Shown: piece by piece, positions 1 through 5,699 of the stretch
Layout: each line of letters opens with the position of its first letter
Position numbering within the stretch: the first letter of the stretch is position 1
DNA from: a virus
Strand: one strand, 5' to 3'
DNA: 27,569 nucleotides
Virus record (IMG/VR): IMGVR_UViG_3300009132_000024
Span: 1 to 27,569 of that record
The notes under the pieces: generated by a model
Database searches by the model: none
The model's input: only the letters and a program-made list of their open reading frames with translations
Told to the model about the DNA's origin: nothing
Made by a program: the position numbers and the translations under genes

Positions 1-690
1 ACAAATCATTCGGTAGGTCACTTCATCGCTAGGCATTTCAAGGCTAAATACCATTGTCGGTATATCGTTTTTAATGGCATTAAGGGCAAAGTTTAGAGCT
101 AATGCACTTTTACCCATCGCAGGCCTAGCGCCAAGCAGGTAGAGCTTGCCACCTGAAAACCCGCCTATCTGATGATCAAGATCAATTAAGCCAGTTTTTA
201 TATAATCAACATCCCCATTAAAGATTTGCTCCGTTCTAGCGATGACCTCGGTTAAAGCATCATTTACATGCTTTTGGTTCTTCTTTTGCTCAGTGTTGAT
301 TGACATTAGTCGTTTTAATGCCTCGTCTACGGCCTCAGCGCCGCTCTCAGCATCGTTCGCACATTCCGAGACTCTATGTACCGCTCTACGTTTTGCGTTG
401 TCTCTTACGCGCTCTGCGTAGTACTCAACATTTGCCGCGCTGGCTGTGTTTTCTTCGATTACTAGCAGGTCATTCAAGCTCAATGTCGTTAAGTATTTTT
501 CTTTCCCTAGCTCATCACCTAGACTTAGGGTGTCTACTGGCTTGCTTTGGTCTGACAATTCGTAGATAGCTCTCAACACCTCGCCAAGCTGGTCATTGCC
601 AAAATCAGAAGGCGCTACCAGTGGTTTGAGTCCTTCAATTGCTAGCGGGTCTAACAAAAGGCTTCCGATTATGCTTTGCTCATAGTCCAC
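1..690 (-). CDS. dnaB-like: DnaB-type replicative helicase, N-terminal 230 residues (cut by window edge)
   Basis: The reading frame is open from a GTG at 690 to the window edge, so the C-terminal part is missing. Residues 1-100 look like the all-helical DnaB N-terminal domain. Residues 167-200 carry the RecA-type core start (TGLIDLDHQIGGFSGG, then Walker A GARPAMGKS at 187-195), followed by the FSLEMP motif near 215-220. This is the hexameric helicase that unwinds the phage origin. The GTG start lies inside the last codons of the putative loader gene (11-nt overlap), which suggests translational coupling. The frame has no other early start with the conserved YEQSIIGSLL opening, which is typical of DnaB. 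The call is secure; the start codon is inferred. Confidence 0.93.
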   Translation of the reverse strand, partial: MDYEQSIIGSLLLDPLAIEGLKPLVAPSDFGNDQLGEVLRAIYELSDQSKPVDTLSLGDELGKEKYLTTLSLNDLLVIEENTASAANVEYYAERVRDNAKRRAVHRVSECANDAESGAEAVDEALKRLMSINTEQKKNQKHVNDALTEVIARTEQIFNGDVDYIKTGLIDLDHQIGGFSGGKLYLLGARPAMGKSALALNFALNAIKNDIPTMVFSLEMPSDEVTYRMIC

Positions 691-1021
691 GCTTCATTTC
701 CTCAATCATCCCTTTGATCTTTTCTTTTTGCTCTGGCGTTGGCTCTTTGTACTCGTCACACCTTGGTGGGCTAAGAAGCTCTTGCATTGATTTATCTTTT
801 GCTTTGTATTTTTCAATATGGCCAATCAAGTGGGCTGGCTTAGGGAACCACTTTCCATTAACTGGGTCGGCAATATGATCTTTGACCGCTTGCTCCAAGT
901 GCCTAGGATTGTGGCTCCCAAGTACCGCCCAGTAAATTGCTATCATTTCCGGTGTCATTTGATTCTGGTAAACCGATGACAGTGCCGCCATTGCTTGTTT
1001 GAATTGAGTTTGGTTGTCCAT
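680..1021 (-). CDS. Putative helicase loader / small replication protein
   Basis: A 113-residue protein lying between the replication initiator and the DnaB-type helicase. The body (MTPEMIAIYWAVL, then a helix ending in AVKDHI, then GKWFPKPAHLIGHI) resembles the helical layout of phage helicase loaders of the SPP1 G39P type, in which a helical bundle ends in a F-P-P/K-x-x-x-L-like segment; the C-terminus is charged and probably flexible. Position directly before the helicase supports a loader or accessory role. A good ribosome binding site (GGGGAAGG) stands just before the ATG at 1021, which supports this start although it makes the gene overlap the initiator by 119 nt in another frame. Function is inferred from layout and location; similarity was not searched. 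Confidence 0.72.
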   Translation of the reverse strand: MDNQTQFKQAMAALSSVYQNQMTPEMIAIYWAVLGSHNPRHLEQAVKDHIADPVNGKWFPKPAHLIGHIEKYKAKDKSMQELLSPPRCDEYKEPTPEQKEKIKGMIEEMKRGL

Positions 1022-1790
1022 AGCCTTCCCCTAGGTCTGGTAAATTTGCATTCAAAAGATTGTTGTATGTTTGGTATGTATTGCTTTGCTTCCCTGTTGG
1101 AAGGTTTGATCTAGCATCGTTCAGGTATCCCTCAAACTTTGATTTCCCAAACAAGGTTTGTGGTCTTAGATATTTCTCCATATCTGTCCCTTTCCATTCT
1201 CTTGTTTTGTAATCAATGACAAGTTTTAGGCAATTAACCGTGTAATCTTTAAGCCTTGCTGTTATTTCATTCCCTGTTTTGAATTGACGACCAGTAACTA
1301 GATTCAAGTGATCAAGGACATCACTGAAATCAGAGGGTGTATTTATATTATCTTTTCTATTCTTATCTACTCTCTTCTCTTCTAATCTATTCTTATCTTG
1401 CATGACTTTTCCTGACTGAGTCCTGATTGAGTCATGATTTTTCCTCATATTGTCAATTGCCAGCCTCATTTCAGGGTTTGAAGTCATTGATTTATCTAGT
1501 CTTTTTGCAAGTCTTAGGCATGTTATCAATCCACCGTTATCTTGAAATAATCCAAGATCGACAAACCTTGTCATCATCTCTGTAACTTTTTGCGGTGTGC
1601 TTCCTGTATTTCTAGCTATAATCCTAGAGTCATGCTCGAGGCTAAAAGTAAGGTTTTCAGCATCCACCTTCCCAGCAATGAGTTCAATGCAATACCAATA
1701 TAAGCCGTATCCCTCTAAACCATAATCGAGCAAAACCTCCTGTAGTTTTGCATCCATATTTGCATCTGTGTCGTGCTTAAACCATTTCAT
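903..1790 (-). CDS. Phage replication initiator-type protein (DUF4373-like N-terminus, Phg_2220_C-like C-terminus)
   Basis: 295 residues. The N-terminal about 90 residues (MKWFKHDTDANMDAKLQEVL, then GLEGYGLYWYCIELIAGKV) match the winged-helix DUF4373/Lin1244-like domain found at the start of many phage replication proteins. Residues about 155-228 (VLDHLNLVTGRQFKTG to TLFGKSKFEGYLN) match the conserved phage C-terminal domain known as TIGR02220/Phg_2220_C. The middle is rich in charged residues and likely a linker. Such proteins bind the origin and recruit the helicase, matching the loader and DnaB-type genes that follow. The last roughly 40 residues, rich in Asn, Gly and Ser, are encoded in the overlap with the loader gene. 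The start overlaps the GIY-YIG gene by 14 nt. Confidence 0.88.
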   Translation of the reverse strand: MKWFKHDTDANMDAKLQEVLLDYGLEGYGLYWYCIELIAGKVDAENLTFSLEHDSRIIARNTGSTPQKVTEMMTRFVDLGLFQDNGGLITCLRLAKRLDKSMTSNPEMRLAIDNMRKNHDSIRTQSGKVMQDKNRLEEKRVDKNRKDNINTPSDFSDVLDHLNLVTGRQFKTGNEITARLKDYTVNCLKLVIDYKTREWKGTDMEKYLRPQTLFGKSKFEGYLNDARSNLPTGKQSNTYQTYNNLLNANLPDLGEGYGQPNSIQTSNGGTVIGLPESNDTGNDSNLLGGTWEPQS

Positions 1791-2100
1791 TTATTTTTCC
1801 TATTTCTATTTTTGATTTGTTGTTTTCCGTATTCGCTATTAATAGCAATCTATCAAGCTCATTATTAGGCAAGCAAAACCATTCCCCTCGAACATTAAAA
1901 TTAGAAAACATAGATAAAAGCCTAGACTCAATTTCGGAAGGATATTTGGTCTTTATCAATACCCATAGACTAAGCTTGTATGGGCATCCAGATTGAATAT
2001 TCCCAAGCCTCTGTTTTATATTTTTAGTCATCCCGATTTTTATAAATTCAAAATTAGGAGTAGCCAAAACATAAACGCAAGGTAAATCTTTAATTTTCAT
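1777..2100 (-). CDS. Small GIY-YIG superfamily protein (T5orf172/MUG113 type)
   Basis: 107 residues holding little more than one GIY-YIG fold: VYVLA at 9-13, FIKIGMTKN at 19-27 with the second aromatic of the classical motif replaced by Ile/Lys as in the T5orf172 branch, a likely catalytic Arg31, Glu58 in the helix IESRLLSMF, and GEWF at 72-75. The family covers nucleases and DNA-binding accessory modules in large DNA viruses and phages; being alone, without a DNA-recognition domain, its target is unknown. It is the first gene after a strong terminator-like hairpin (2111-2202) and overlaps the initiator start by 14 nt, so it travels with the replication genes. A weak ribosome binding site precedes the ATG. 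A second GIY-YIG protein is encoded at 5696-6526. Confidence 0.85.
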   Translation of the reverse strand: MKIKDLPCVYVLATPNFEFIKIGMTKNIKQRLGNIQSGCPYKLSLWVLIKTKYPSEIESRLLSMFSNFNVRGEWFCLPNNELDRLLLIANTENNKSKIEIGKINEMV

Positions 2101-2110
2101 TTATTTTTCC

Positions 2111-2202
2111 CATAAAAAAACCGCTTAGCTGTGAGACTGCTCGCACACCATATAAGCCCCACTAATAAAGCTCATTGGATACAATCTCACCGCTAGGCGG
2201 TT
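2111..2202 (-). terminator. Long hairpin followed by a U-tract, attenuator-like
   Basis: The arms at 2119-2136 and 2185-2202 pair at 16 of 18 positions on the leftward transcript. The 3' arm is followed directly by seven U (plus-strand A run 2114-2120), as in an intrinsic terminator. The loop is about 48 nt, far longer than usual. It lies between an upstream small-gene cluster and the GIY-YIG/replication genes, so it could attenuate the operon or be a processed small RNA. Confidence 0.6.
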
Positions 2203-2292
2203 CTAGTTAATATTAGTGTATTGTCTGCTTAGTGCGAATAAGCATGTACTATTTTAAATGTTCTAATCTCTTAAATAAAGACCTAGCATATA

Positions 2293-2312
2293 AACGCCCT
2301 TAATTGGGCGTT
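2293..2312 (-). terminator. Short GC-rich hairpin at a gene end
   Basis: A perfect 7-bp inverted repeat (AACGCCC at 2293-2299, GGGCGTT at 2306-2312, 6-nt loop) overlaps the stop codon of the 2300-2563 gene. In the leftward transcript it is followed only by UAUAUG, not a clean U run, so termination would be weak; it may protect the mRNA 3' end. No gene is seen between it and the long hairpin at 2111-2202. Confidence 0.4.
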
Positions 2313-2563
2313 ATTGTCATATCAAAGAACTTCTGCAATGGCCTTCCATTTTGGCCATAGTTTTCAGGATTTACTTCAACATCCCTAAATACAATTAACC
2401 CTCTCTTATGCTTCTCACAATGACAATGTTTGCACTTCATAAAAGCCTTGTACTCAACTACTGGCTTTAAGTTATATCCCATTGTTACGCCAATAGGCTC
2501 CATTGACTTAAAGTCTTCATATTCATGCTTGTGGAATATTTGCTTTATCCATTTGATTATCAC
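2300..2563 (-). CDS. Unknown small phage protein with a Cys/His cluster
   Basis: 87 residues, not recognised. It begins with a short basic and aromatic stretch (MIIKWIKQIFHKHEYEDF) and has a central FMKCKHCHCEKHKRG segment in which Cys and His residues could bind one metal ion, though there is no second clear ligand pair elsewhere, so a dimeric or partial site is possible. The C-terminal part is polar (NPENYGQNGRPLQKFFDMT). Its start overlaps the stop of the lipoprotein gene by 4 nt, so it belongs to the same leftward operon. Its stop codon sits inside a hairpin that may end or stabilise the message. No function is proposed. Confidence 0.7.
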   Translation of the reverse strand: MIIKWIKQIFHKHEYEDFKSMEPIGVTMGYNLKPVVEYKAFMKCKHCHCEKHKRGLIVFRDVEVNPENYGQNGRPLQKFFDMTITPN

Positions 2564-2787
2564 TGGCTACTCTCCGACAACTTATTGCATTTATCAGATT
2601 CAAATAGCTCACCCGAAAAAACCATATATCCATTCCCATCAACATAAGAGACAACAACATATCGACCAGTATGGCCATCGTAATCAACCACATTAACGCA
2701 AATACCTCGACCATCTGCTATTTCATGCGGCCCCGACTTATTGCACCCATAAAGCACCAATACAATCAGTAAAAGTACAATTCTCAT
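2560..2787 (-). CDS. Small predicted lipoprotein
   Basis: 75 residues from the ATG at 2787. The N-terminus is a signal sequence (MRIVLLLIVLVLYGC): a positive residue, a hydrophobic stretch, then a lipobox-like LYGC with Cys15 as the lipid-modified residue; Tyr at the -2 position is less usual. The rest is a small soluble domain with several Gly and Asp residues (IADGRGICVNVVDYDG). The ATG overlaps the preceding stop as TGATG with GAGG at a good distance, which decides this start over a GTG three bases earlier. Early-expressed phage lipoproteins often block superinfection (Cor or Llp types), but this one is not recognised as such; that role is only a possibility. Confidence 0.72.
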   Translation of the reverse strand: MRIVLLLIVLVLYGCNKSGPHEIADGRGICVNVVDYDGHTGRYVVVSYVDGNGYMVFSGELFESDKCNKLSESSQ

Positions 2788-3170
2788 CACACCTCCTCAA
2801 AGCTAAGCATAGCTTTTGCCATGGCTATGGCGTCTTCTCTGCAACCAAACATGACACCACTCTTCAGTGCGTGCTTTTGATGCTTATTCCCTAGGTCAAA
2901 ACTTGTATCAAGGTAAAGATCAGCTGAGTCAGTAGATGCCATATATACCTCGGTATGCATTTCCGGCGCTTCACTCATACCCGCTTTCACTTCTATACCG
3001 TTAATGCGTACCATGCGGGGTGCTAGCTCGATCCCCCGCCAACCTGATAAATCCACATCAGTAGGATGTATCCAGTTAAGCGCTCCATGATTATTGATTA
3101 ATCCTGCCCCAGCAGCTCTACCAGATTTTAAGTTGGCCGCAATATGTTCAAATAGTTCGTAGTCTTTCAT
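2787..3170 (-). CDS. Unknown phage protein
   Basis: 127 residues, family not recognised. It opens with an acidic helix (MKDYELFEHIAANLKSG), has a central beta-rich stretch with an NGIEVKAGMSEAP segment, and closes with a helix rich in Ala and Met (EDAIAMAKAMLSFEEV). No signal peptide or membrane segment is visible. Its ATG overlaps the previous stop by 4 nt (3167-3170), and its own stop overlaps the lipoprotein start, so it is in the middle of a tightly packed leftward operon and probably expressed early. No catalytic motif is visible. Confidence 0.75.
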   Translation of the reverse strand: MKDYELFEHIAANLKSGRAAGAGLINNHGALNWIHPTDVDLSGWRGIELAPRMVRINGIEVKAGMSEAPEMHTEVYMASTDSADLYLDTSFDLGNKHQKHALKSGVMFGCREDAIAMAKAMLSFEEV

Positions 3171-3400
3171 TTTGTTTCCTCTAGTGCTTTTAGTAGGGCA
3201 TCAGCCGCCTCCACTGATTCCTCAGCTAAATTGCTAGCCCAGTTGGCCCACCCCACTGTGTCACTATGCATAAGCCCCTGCATAGCCATTGCTGCGAAGT
3301 GCTCGCGTTTGGTTAGGCCTTGGTGAAATTTATCAGCCACGCCCTCCATTTCTTCCTTTGTGAGTCCTGTACTGTGTATTGAGGTATTGCCGTTTTTCAT
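3167..3400 (-). CDS. Small phage protein with TKREHFAAMAMQGL motif
   Basis: 77 residues. The motif LTKREHFAAMAMQGL resembles a segment widely shared by small uncharacterised phage and prophage proteins (variants such as T-x-R-x-x-F-A-A-x-A-L/M-x-G-L), where it often precedes a short helical tail as here (EESVEAADALLKALEETK). The N-terminus is polar. It overlaps the downstream gene by 4 nt and follows the small HTH gene after 2 nt, so it is co-transcribed with the replication genes. The function of this motif family is unknown to me; a regulatory or adaptor role is a guess only. Confidence 0.75.
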   Translation of the reverse strand: MKNGNTSIHSTGLTKEEMEGVADKFHQGLTKREHFAAMAMQGLMHSDTVGWANWASNLAEESVEAADALLKALEETK

Positions 3401-3402
3401 AT

Positions 3403-3588
3403 CTACGCCCTCGTATGTAGTCCTGTTTCGCTATCTGTGTAGTAAACAGGCTTATACAACTGCCCATCTACGATGATTACCCCCATTTCAAGCCATCGCT
3501 TAACCTGCGTATAACTGGTGCCCATGTGGCGGGCGTAGGCGGTTTTATTACCGCCGTGGTTTTGGTCTATGTGTTGTTGTAGGGTCAT
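3403..3588 (-). CDS. Small helix-turn-helix-like protein
   Basis: 61 residues from ATG 3588. The longer frame upstream lies inside the end of the PAPS-reductase-like gene and is not used here. The sequence MTLQQHIDQNHGGNKTAYA followed by MGTSYTQVKRWLEMG looks like a compact HTH, with the recognition helix in TSYTQVKRWLEMG, then a short beta hairpin (VIIVDGQLYKPV). This is close to the Cro/YdaS style of small phage regulator in which N-K-T-A-Y-A-R replaces a more canonical first helix. It could regulate the operon it lies in, including the tandem operators at 4672-4707, but no evidence ties it to them. Ribosome binding site is weak. Confidence 0.7.
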   Translation of the reverse strand: MTLQQHIDQNHGGNKTAYARHMGTSYTQVKRWLEMGVIIVDGQLYKPVYYTDSETGLHTRA

Positions 3589-3592
3589 AGTT

Positions 3593-4423
3593 TTATCCAA
3601 AGAGATCACAGGAATCAGAACAACCATTACTAACATCTGAAATGTAGTTAAAGTACTTGTCCTCAAAAGCATTAAACTGCTCCTCAGACTCCCTTAATAT
3701 ATCCTCAGTGCTTCTGTGTTTTCTAAAAAATACCCCGCTATTATTTGGGGCATTACTACCTAAATCTGACGCGATAAGCTCCATCTCCTGAAAATGGCTA
3801 AACAGTATAGGATCATTTTTATCTAGCGTTAAAAGCTTCCTGTCTGACTTTTTCCAGCATGTTACACAGTTCCCGTAATGCTCTGGAATATCTAGGTTGA
3901 AAGACTGCTTCTCCCACCATGATAATATTTCAGCTTTCATAGTTGGCCATCTTGAGATGAGGGGGTAGATTATTTTCATCTTGTCCATGTTCGCGGCCAT
4001 TCTGTCTATTTCATCCAACCTTATACCTATTGCTCTATGAGCATCGGGGCAGGTATCGGCCAGCCATGAATTGAAGGGGTGTAGCTTTAATTCACGATTA
4101 CAATGCGGATAGCTGTTATTTGGGATGCCGTACTTCTTAATAACGTCATAGAATGGTTCGCACTGCCTACTGGCTGAATCAAAATCAACAATCCTATAGT
4201 TTGTGCGCTTCCCCTTTTCTGGGTTTACTAGCGCCTCAATCCATATAAGATTTAACTCCCACTCTTTATCGCACTTATTAATAAACTCAAGTGTTCGCTC
4301 ATCTTCTGCACCTGTGTTCATGAATACAAAATATTGATTTTCGGCAACAGGGTCATCGAACAGGCGTTTTGCCATATATGCGCTTGTACGGCCACCGCTA
4401 AAGCTAATCACTAGGTTTTTCAT
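3593..4423 (-). CDS. PAPS reductase-family (N-type ATP pyrophosphatase) protein
   Basis: 276 residues from ATG 4423, which overlaps the previous stop as TAATG. The PP-loop SFSGGRTSA at residues 7-15 is the ATP-pyrophosphatase signature. Further family marks are the PHCNRELKLHPF segment and a Cys pair in NCVTCWKKSDRKL, plus a second Cys pair close to the C-terminus (GCSDSCDLFG). These Cys may bind metal or an iron-sulfur cluster. Relatives are common in phages, annotated as phosphoadenosine phosphosulfate reductase, though true sulfate assimilation is unlikely here; DndC of the DNA phosphorothioation system belongs to the same superfamily. No DndB/D/E partner is visible, so a nucleotide- or nucleic-acid-modifying role stays a hypothesis. 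Confidence 0.88.
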   Translation of the reverse strand: MKNLVISFSGGRTSAYMAKRLFDDPVAENQYFVFMNTGAEDERTLEFINKCDKEWELNLIWIEALVNPEKGKRTNYRIVDFDSASRQCEPFYDVIKKYGIPNNSYPHCNRELKLHPFNSWLADTCPDAHRAIGIRLDEIDRMAANMDKMKIIYPLISRWPTMKAEILSWWEKQSFNLDIPEHYGNCVTCWKKSDRKLLTLDKNDPILFSHFQEMELIASDLGSNAPNNSGVFFRKHRSTEDILRESEEQFNAFEDKYFNYISDVSNGCSDSCDLFG

Positions 4424-4629
4424 TAAGCTGCCCAAAAACGTGAATTATAAGAGAAATGACCAAGTACCTCGCCGTTTGAATCTTTAATCTTTGGCTCCCA
4501 TTCTGAGGCGGTAAGTTCGCTTGCGCCTTTACCTGAATTGTTAATATATTCGCGGTGCTGAGCCTGAATAGACTCTACTGAATCGCCTTTTAATGTTTTG
4601 CGGCCCATCTTCATAATTAAGTTAGTCAT
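4423..4629 (-). CDS. Small phage protein, KGASEL motif
   Basis: 68 residues, first gene of the leftward replication operon. The segment NNSGKGASELTASEW followed by DSNGEVLGHFSYNSRFWAA resembles a small protein family often seen in phage early operons (G-K-G-A-S-E-L, then a beta-hairpin ending in S-Y-N-x-R). Function unknown to me. AAAGGAA stands eight bases before the ATG at 4629, supporting that start over internal Met codons at residues 6 and 8. It begins 36 bases downstream of the -10 box of the operator-controlled promoter and its stop overlaps the next gene start as TAATG. Confidence 0.75.
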   Translation of the reverse strand: MTNLIMKMGRKTLKGDSVESIQAQHREYINNSGKGASELTASEWEPKIKDSNGEVLGHFSYNSRFWAA

Positions 4630-4664
4630 TTTTTATTTCCTTTATTTCGTTAGTTGATGTAATA

Positions 4665-4693
4665 ACTATACAATACAGTTTTGTATTGTGCAA
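4665..4693 (-). promoter_or_regulatory. Leftward early promoter
   Basis: On the leftward strand TTGCAC (4693-4688) and TATAGT (4670-4665) are separated by exactly 17 bases. The spacer contains a complete 16-bp dyad operator, so repressor binding would directly block RNA polymerase. Drives the gene at 4629 and, by layout, the whole replication operon. Confidence 0.75.
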
Positions 4694-4707
4694 TACAGTT
4701 TTGTATT
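4672..4707. promoter_or_regulatory. Two identical tandem operators
   Basis: The 16-mer AATACAGTTTTGTATT occurs at 4672-4687 and 4692-4707. Its arms AATACA/TGTATT are a perfect dyad around GTTT. Centres are 20 bp apart, about two helical turns, so two dimers could bind the same face of DNA. The first lies within the leftward promoter spacer; the second touches the leftward -35 box and ends two bases before the rightward -35. The cognate repressor is not recognised in this window. Confidence 0.75.
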
Positions 4708-4709
4708 TA

Positions 4710-4738
4710 TTTTCAGGGAAATGCTAATGGGGTATAAT
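4710..4738 (+). promoter_or_regulatory. Rightward promoter of the C4-like RNA
   Basis: TTTTCA (4710-4715) and a consensus TATAAT (4733-4738) are 17 bases apart, predicting a start near 4745. The second operator ends at 4707, directly upstream of the -35, so a bound regulator could either hinder or stimulate this promoter. Confidence 0.65.
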
Positions 4739-4744
4739 TGACGG

Positions 4745-4871
4745 GCGCACTTACCATTGAGTAGGAAGCGGTGCCCATCGTCGGGGTTATAATAGGCGAT
4801 CAATACACCCGCCAAGCCTCTGCTACCGACACCAATGTCGGCACCATGCTCAAATCGTTGCGGGTTTTTTT
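4745..4871 (+). ncRNA. c4-like: C4-like antisense RNA with intrinsic terminator
   Basis: About 127 nt from the predicted start to the end of a T7 tract. Visible helices: a 5' hairpin (GGGC.AC at 4743-4750 with GTGCCC at 4771-4776), a 6-bp hairpin CCGACA/TGTCGG (4826-4831, 4836-4841) and a closing ACCCGC/GCGGGT helix (4807-4812, 4860-4865) that runs into seven T. The order of elements and wording (TTATAATAGGCGATCAATAC, then CACCATGCTCAAATCGTTGC before GGGTTTTTTT) strongly resemble, from memory, the C4 antisense RNA family of phages P1 and P7, which blocks translation of the icd leader frame and so of the antirepressor. Here it precedes an Ash-like frame. No covariance search was possible. Confidence 0.75.
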
Positions 4872-4891
4872 GGCTTAGGAATACGCCTTAA

Positions 4892-5080
4892 GTGATTCCA
4901 GCCGCCCCGCGGCTTATAGAAGGCGACTATTTAAACGTAACGGCTAGAATGGGGATAACTAGCCAGCTTTTTTCAATTCCCTTAATAGGCTTTCATAATC
5001 TCCCGATTACTCAGGAGAACCCAATAACTTGCACCCATCATGTGACATGCATCTTATGGCTTCACATTTTTAGGGTCTAA
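4892..5080 (+). CDS. Ash-like leader reading frame downstream of the C4-like RNA
   Basis: 62 codons from GTG 4892. The opening IPAAPRLIEGDY and later IPLIGFHNLP recall the Ash protein family (phage P4 and prophages), which is typically found just downstream of such RNAs; the resemblance is from memory and modest. The start of the frame contains a strong hairpin (GCCGC-CCC-GCGGC at 4901-4913). A possible ribosome binding site AGGA (4877-4880) lies rather far, 11 nt, from the GTG and is flanked by sequences complementary to two parts of the C4-like RNA. It may act mainly as a translated leader, as icd does in P1, rather than make a useful protein. Its last 27 nt overlap the opposite-strand gene 5054-5224. 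Confidence 0.45.
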   Translation: MIPAAPRLIEGDYLNVTARMGITSQLFSIPLIGFHNLPITQENPITCTHHVTCILWLHIFRV

Positions 5081-5224
5081 CCACTTATCACGACTAAGCT
5101 CCTTGTAGCAGTCGTGCATCATGATGTATAGGCTTTCTACGCCGTACTGACTTATAAGGAATGATAACTGACCCGGGTTAATATCCTTCTCAATTAACCA
5201 CTTCTTAATATCTTCTTTATTCAT
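5054..5224 (-). CDS. Unknown 56-residue protein, end of the GIY-YIG operon
   Basis: A short complete frame beginning MNKEDIKKWLIEKDINPGQL and ending DKWLDPKNVKP. It is charged, likely helical, with a small Tyr/Met-rich middle (ESLYIMMHDCYKEL). Its ATG overlaps the stop of the preceding gene by 4 nt (ATGA), which argues strongly that it is real and translated by coupling. The 3' end runs 27 nt into the opposite-strand Ash-like frame, so the two transcripts converge here. No family recognised and no catalytic motif seen. Confidence 0.72.
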   Translation of the reverse strand: MNKEDIKKWLIEKDINPGQLSFLISQYGVESLYIMMHDCYKELSRDKWLDPKNVKP

Positions 5225-5484
5225 AGTAGCTCCTTGGCTTTCTTAACTAAGCTGATGGCTAAAGCTTGTCTAGAGATTACCCAGTGTGGACTAGGTAGTT
5301 CTTTACATTCATTAGCCTCAATCATTGACTCTAGAGCGCCTACTAAGCCTTTATTAAGCTCGACTAGCTGGTCGTGCTGATTAATTAGCGTATCAACTGC
5401 TATTTCCACATCCTCAGACTTAGCTAGGACTCCATGCTTCTTACTACCATCAATTAATAGGTTTATTGCATCACTCATTTTCAT
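5221..5484 (-). CDS. Unknown small helical phage protein
   Basis: 87 residues, all-helical in appearance, acidic at the start (MKMSDAINLLIDG) and with long amphipathic stretches (EIAVDTLINQHDQLVELNKG and ALAISLVKKAKELL). This resembles the many short early phage proteins with an N-helix followed by NQHDQLV/EALES-like heptads, so self-association is plausible. It starts 2 nt after the membrane-protein gene and overlaps the next gene by 4 nt. Met3 at 5478 is an alternative start. Function unknown. Confidence 0.72.
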   Translation of the reverse strand: MKMSDAINLLIDGSKKHGVLAKSEDVEIAVDTLINQHDQLVELNKGLVGALESMIEANECKELPSPHWVISRQALAISLVKKAKELL

Positions 5485-5486
5485 AT

Positions 5487-5699
5487 CTATTTATCCTCTA
5501 GAATTCTACCTGCTAAAAACATCGTCATATAAACCGTAAATACAATTGAGTAGGCGACGCCTAATCCTCTCCCTACTTCACTCCATTCAAGCGGATTCCA
5601 CACAGGGTCGAAACCCCACACCCACATAAATGCAAAAACAACCCACACTATTAGCACTGGTAAAAATGGAGCGATAAATAATAAAGCCGTTCTTTTCAT
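5487..5699 (-). CDS. Two-helix inner-membrane protein
   Basis: 70 residues with two predicted membrane helices: about 5-30 (LLFIAPFLPVLIVWVVFAFM) and about 46-65 (GLGVAYSIVFTVYMTMFLAG), linked by a short Trp-rich loop (FDPVWNPLEWSEV). The basic N-terminus MKR and the acidic tail suggest both ends are cytoplasmic. The start overlaps the stop of the AraC/GIY-YIG gene by 4 nt, so the two are translated together. Small membrane proteins in phage immunity regions are sometimes superinfection-exclusion factors; nothing in the sequence proves this here. Confidence 0.75.
   Translation of the reverse strand: MKRTALLFIAPFLPVLIVWVVFAFMWVWGFDPVWNPLEWSEVGRGLGVAYSIVFTVYMTMFLAGRILEDK

Noticed and set aside
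300-569. Rightward 89-codon frame inside the helicase gene
   Set aside because: It is antisense to the conserved DnaB-type sequence, with a composition rich in Leu/Arg/Ser typical of shadow frames.
2430-2714. Overlapping frames on both strands across the lipoprotein and Cys/His genes
   Set aside because: Coupled starts and the lipoprotein signal favour the frames annotated; the others show no binding site or motif.
4629-4740. LexA box interpretation of the twin dyads
   Set aside because: The dyads read AATACA-GTTT-TGTATT and lack the CTGT-N8-ACAG frame of gammaproteobacterial LexA sites.
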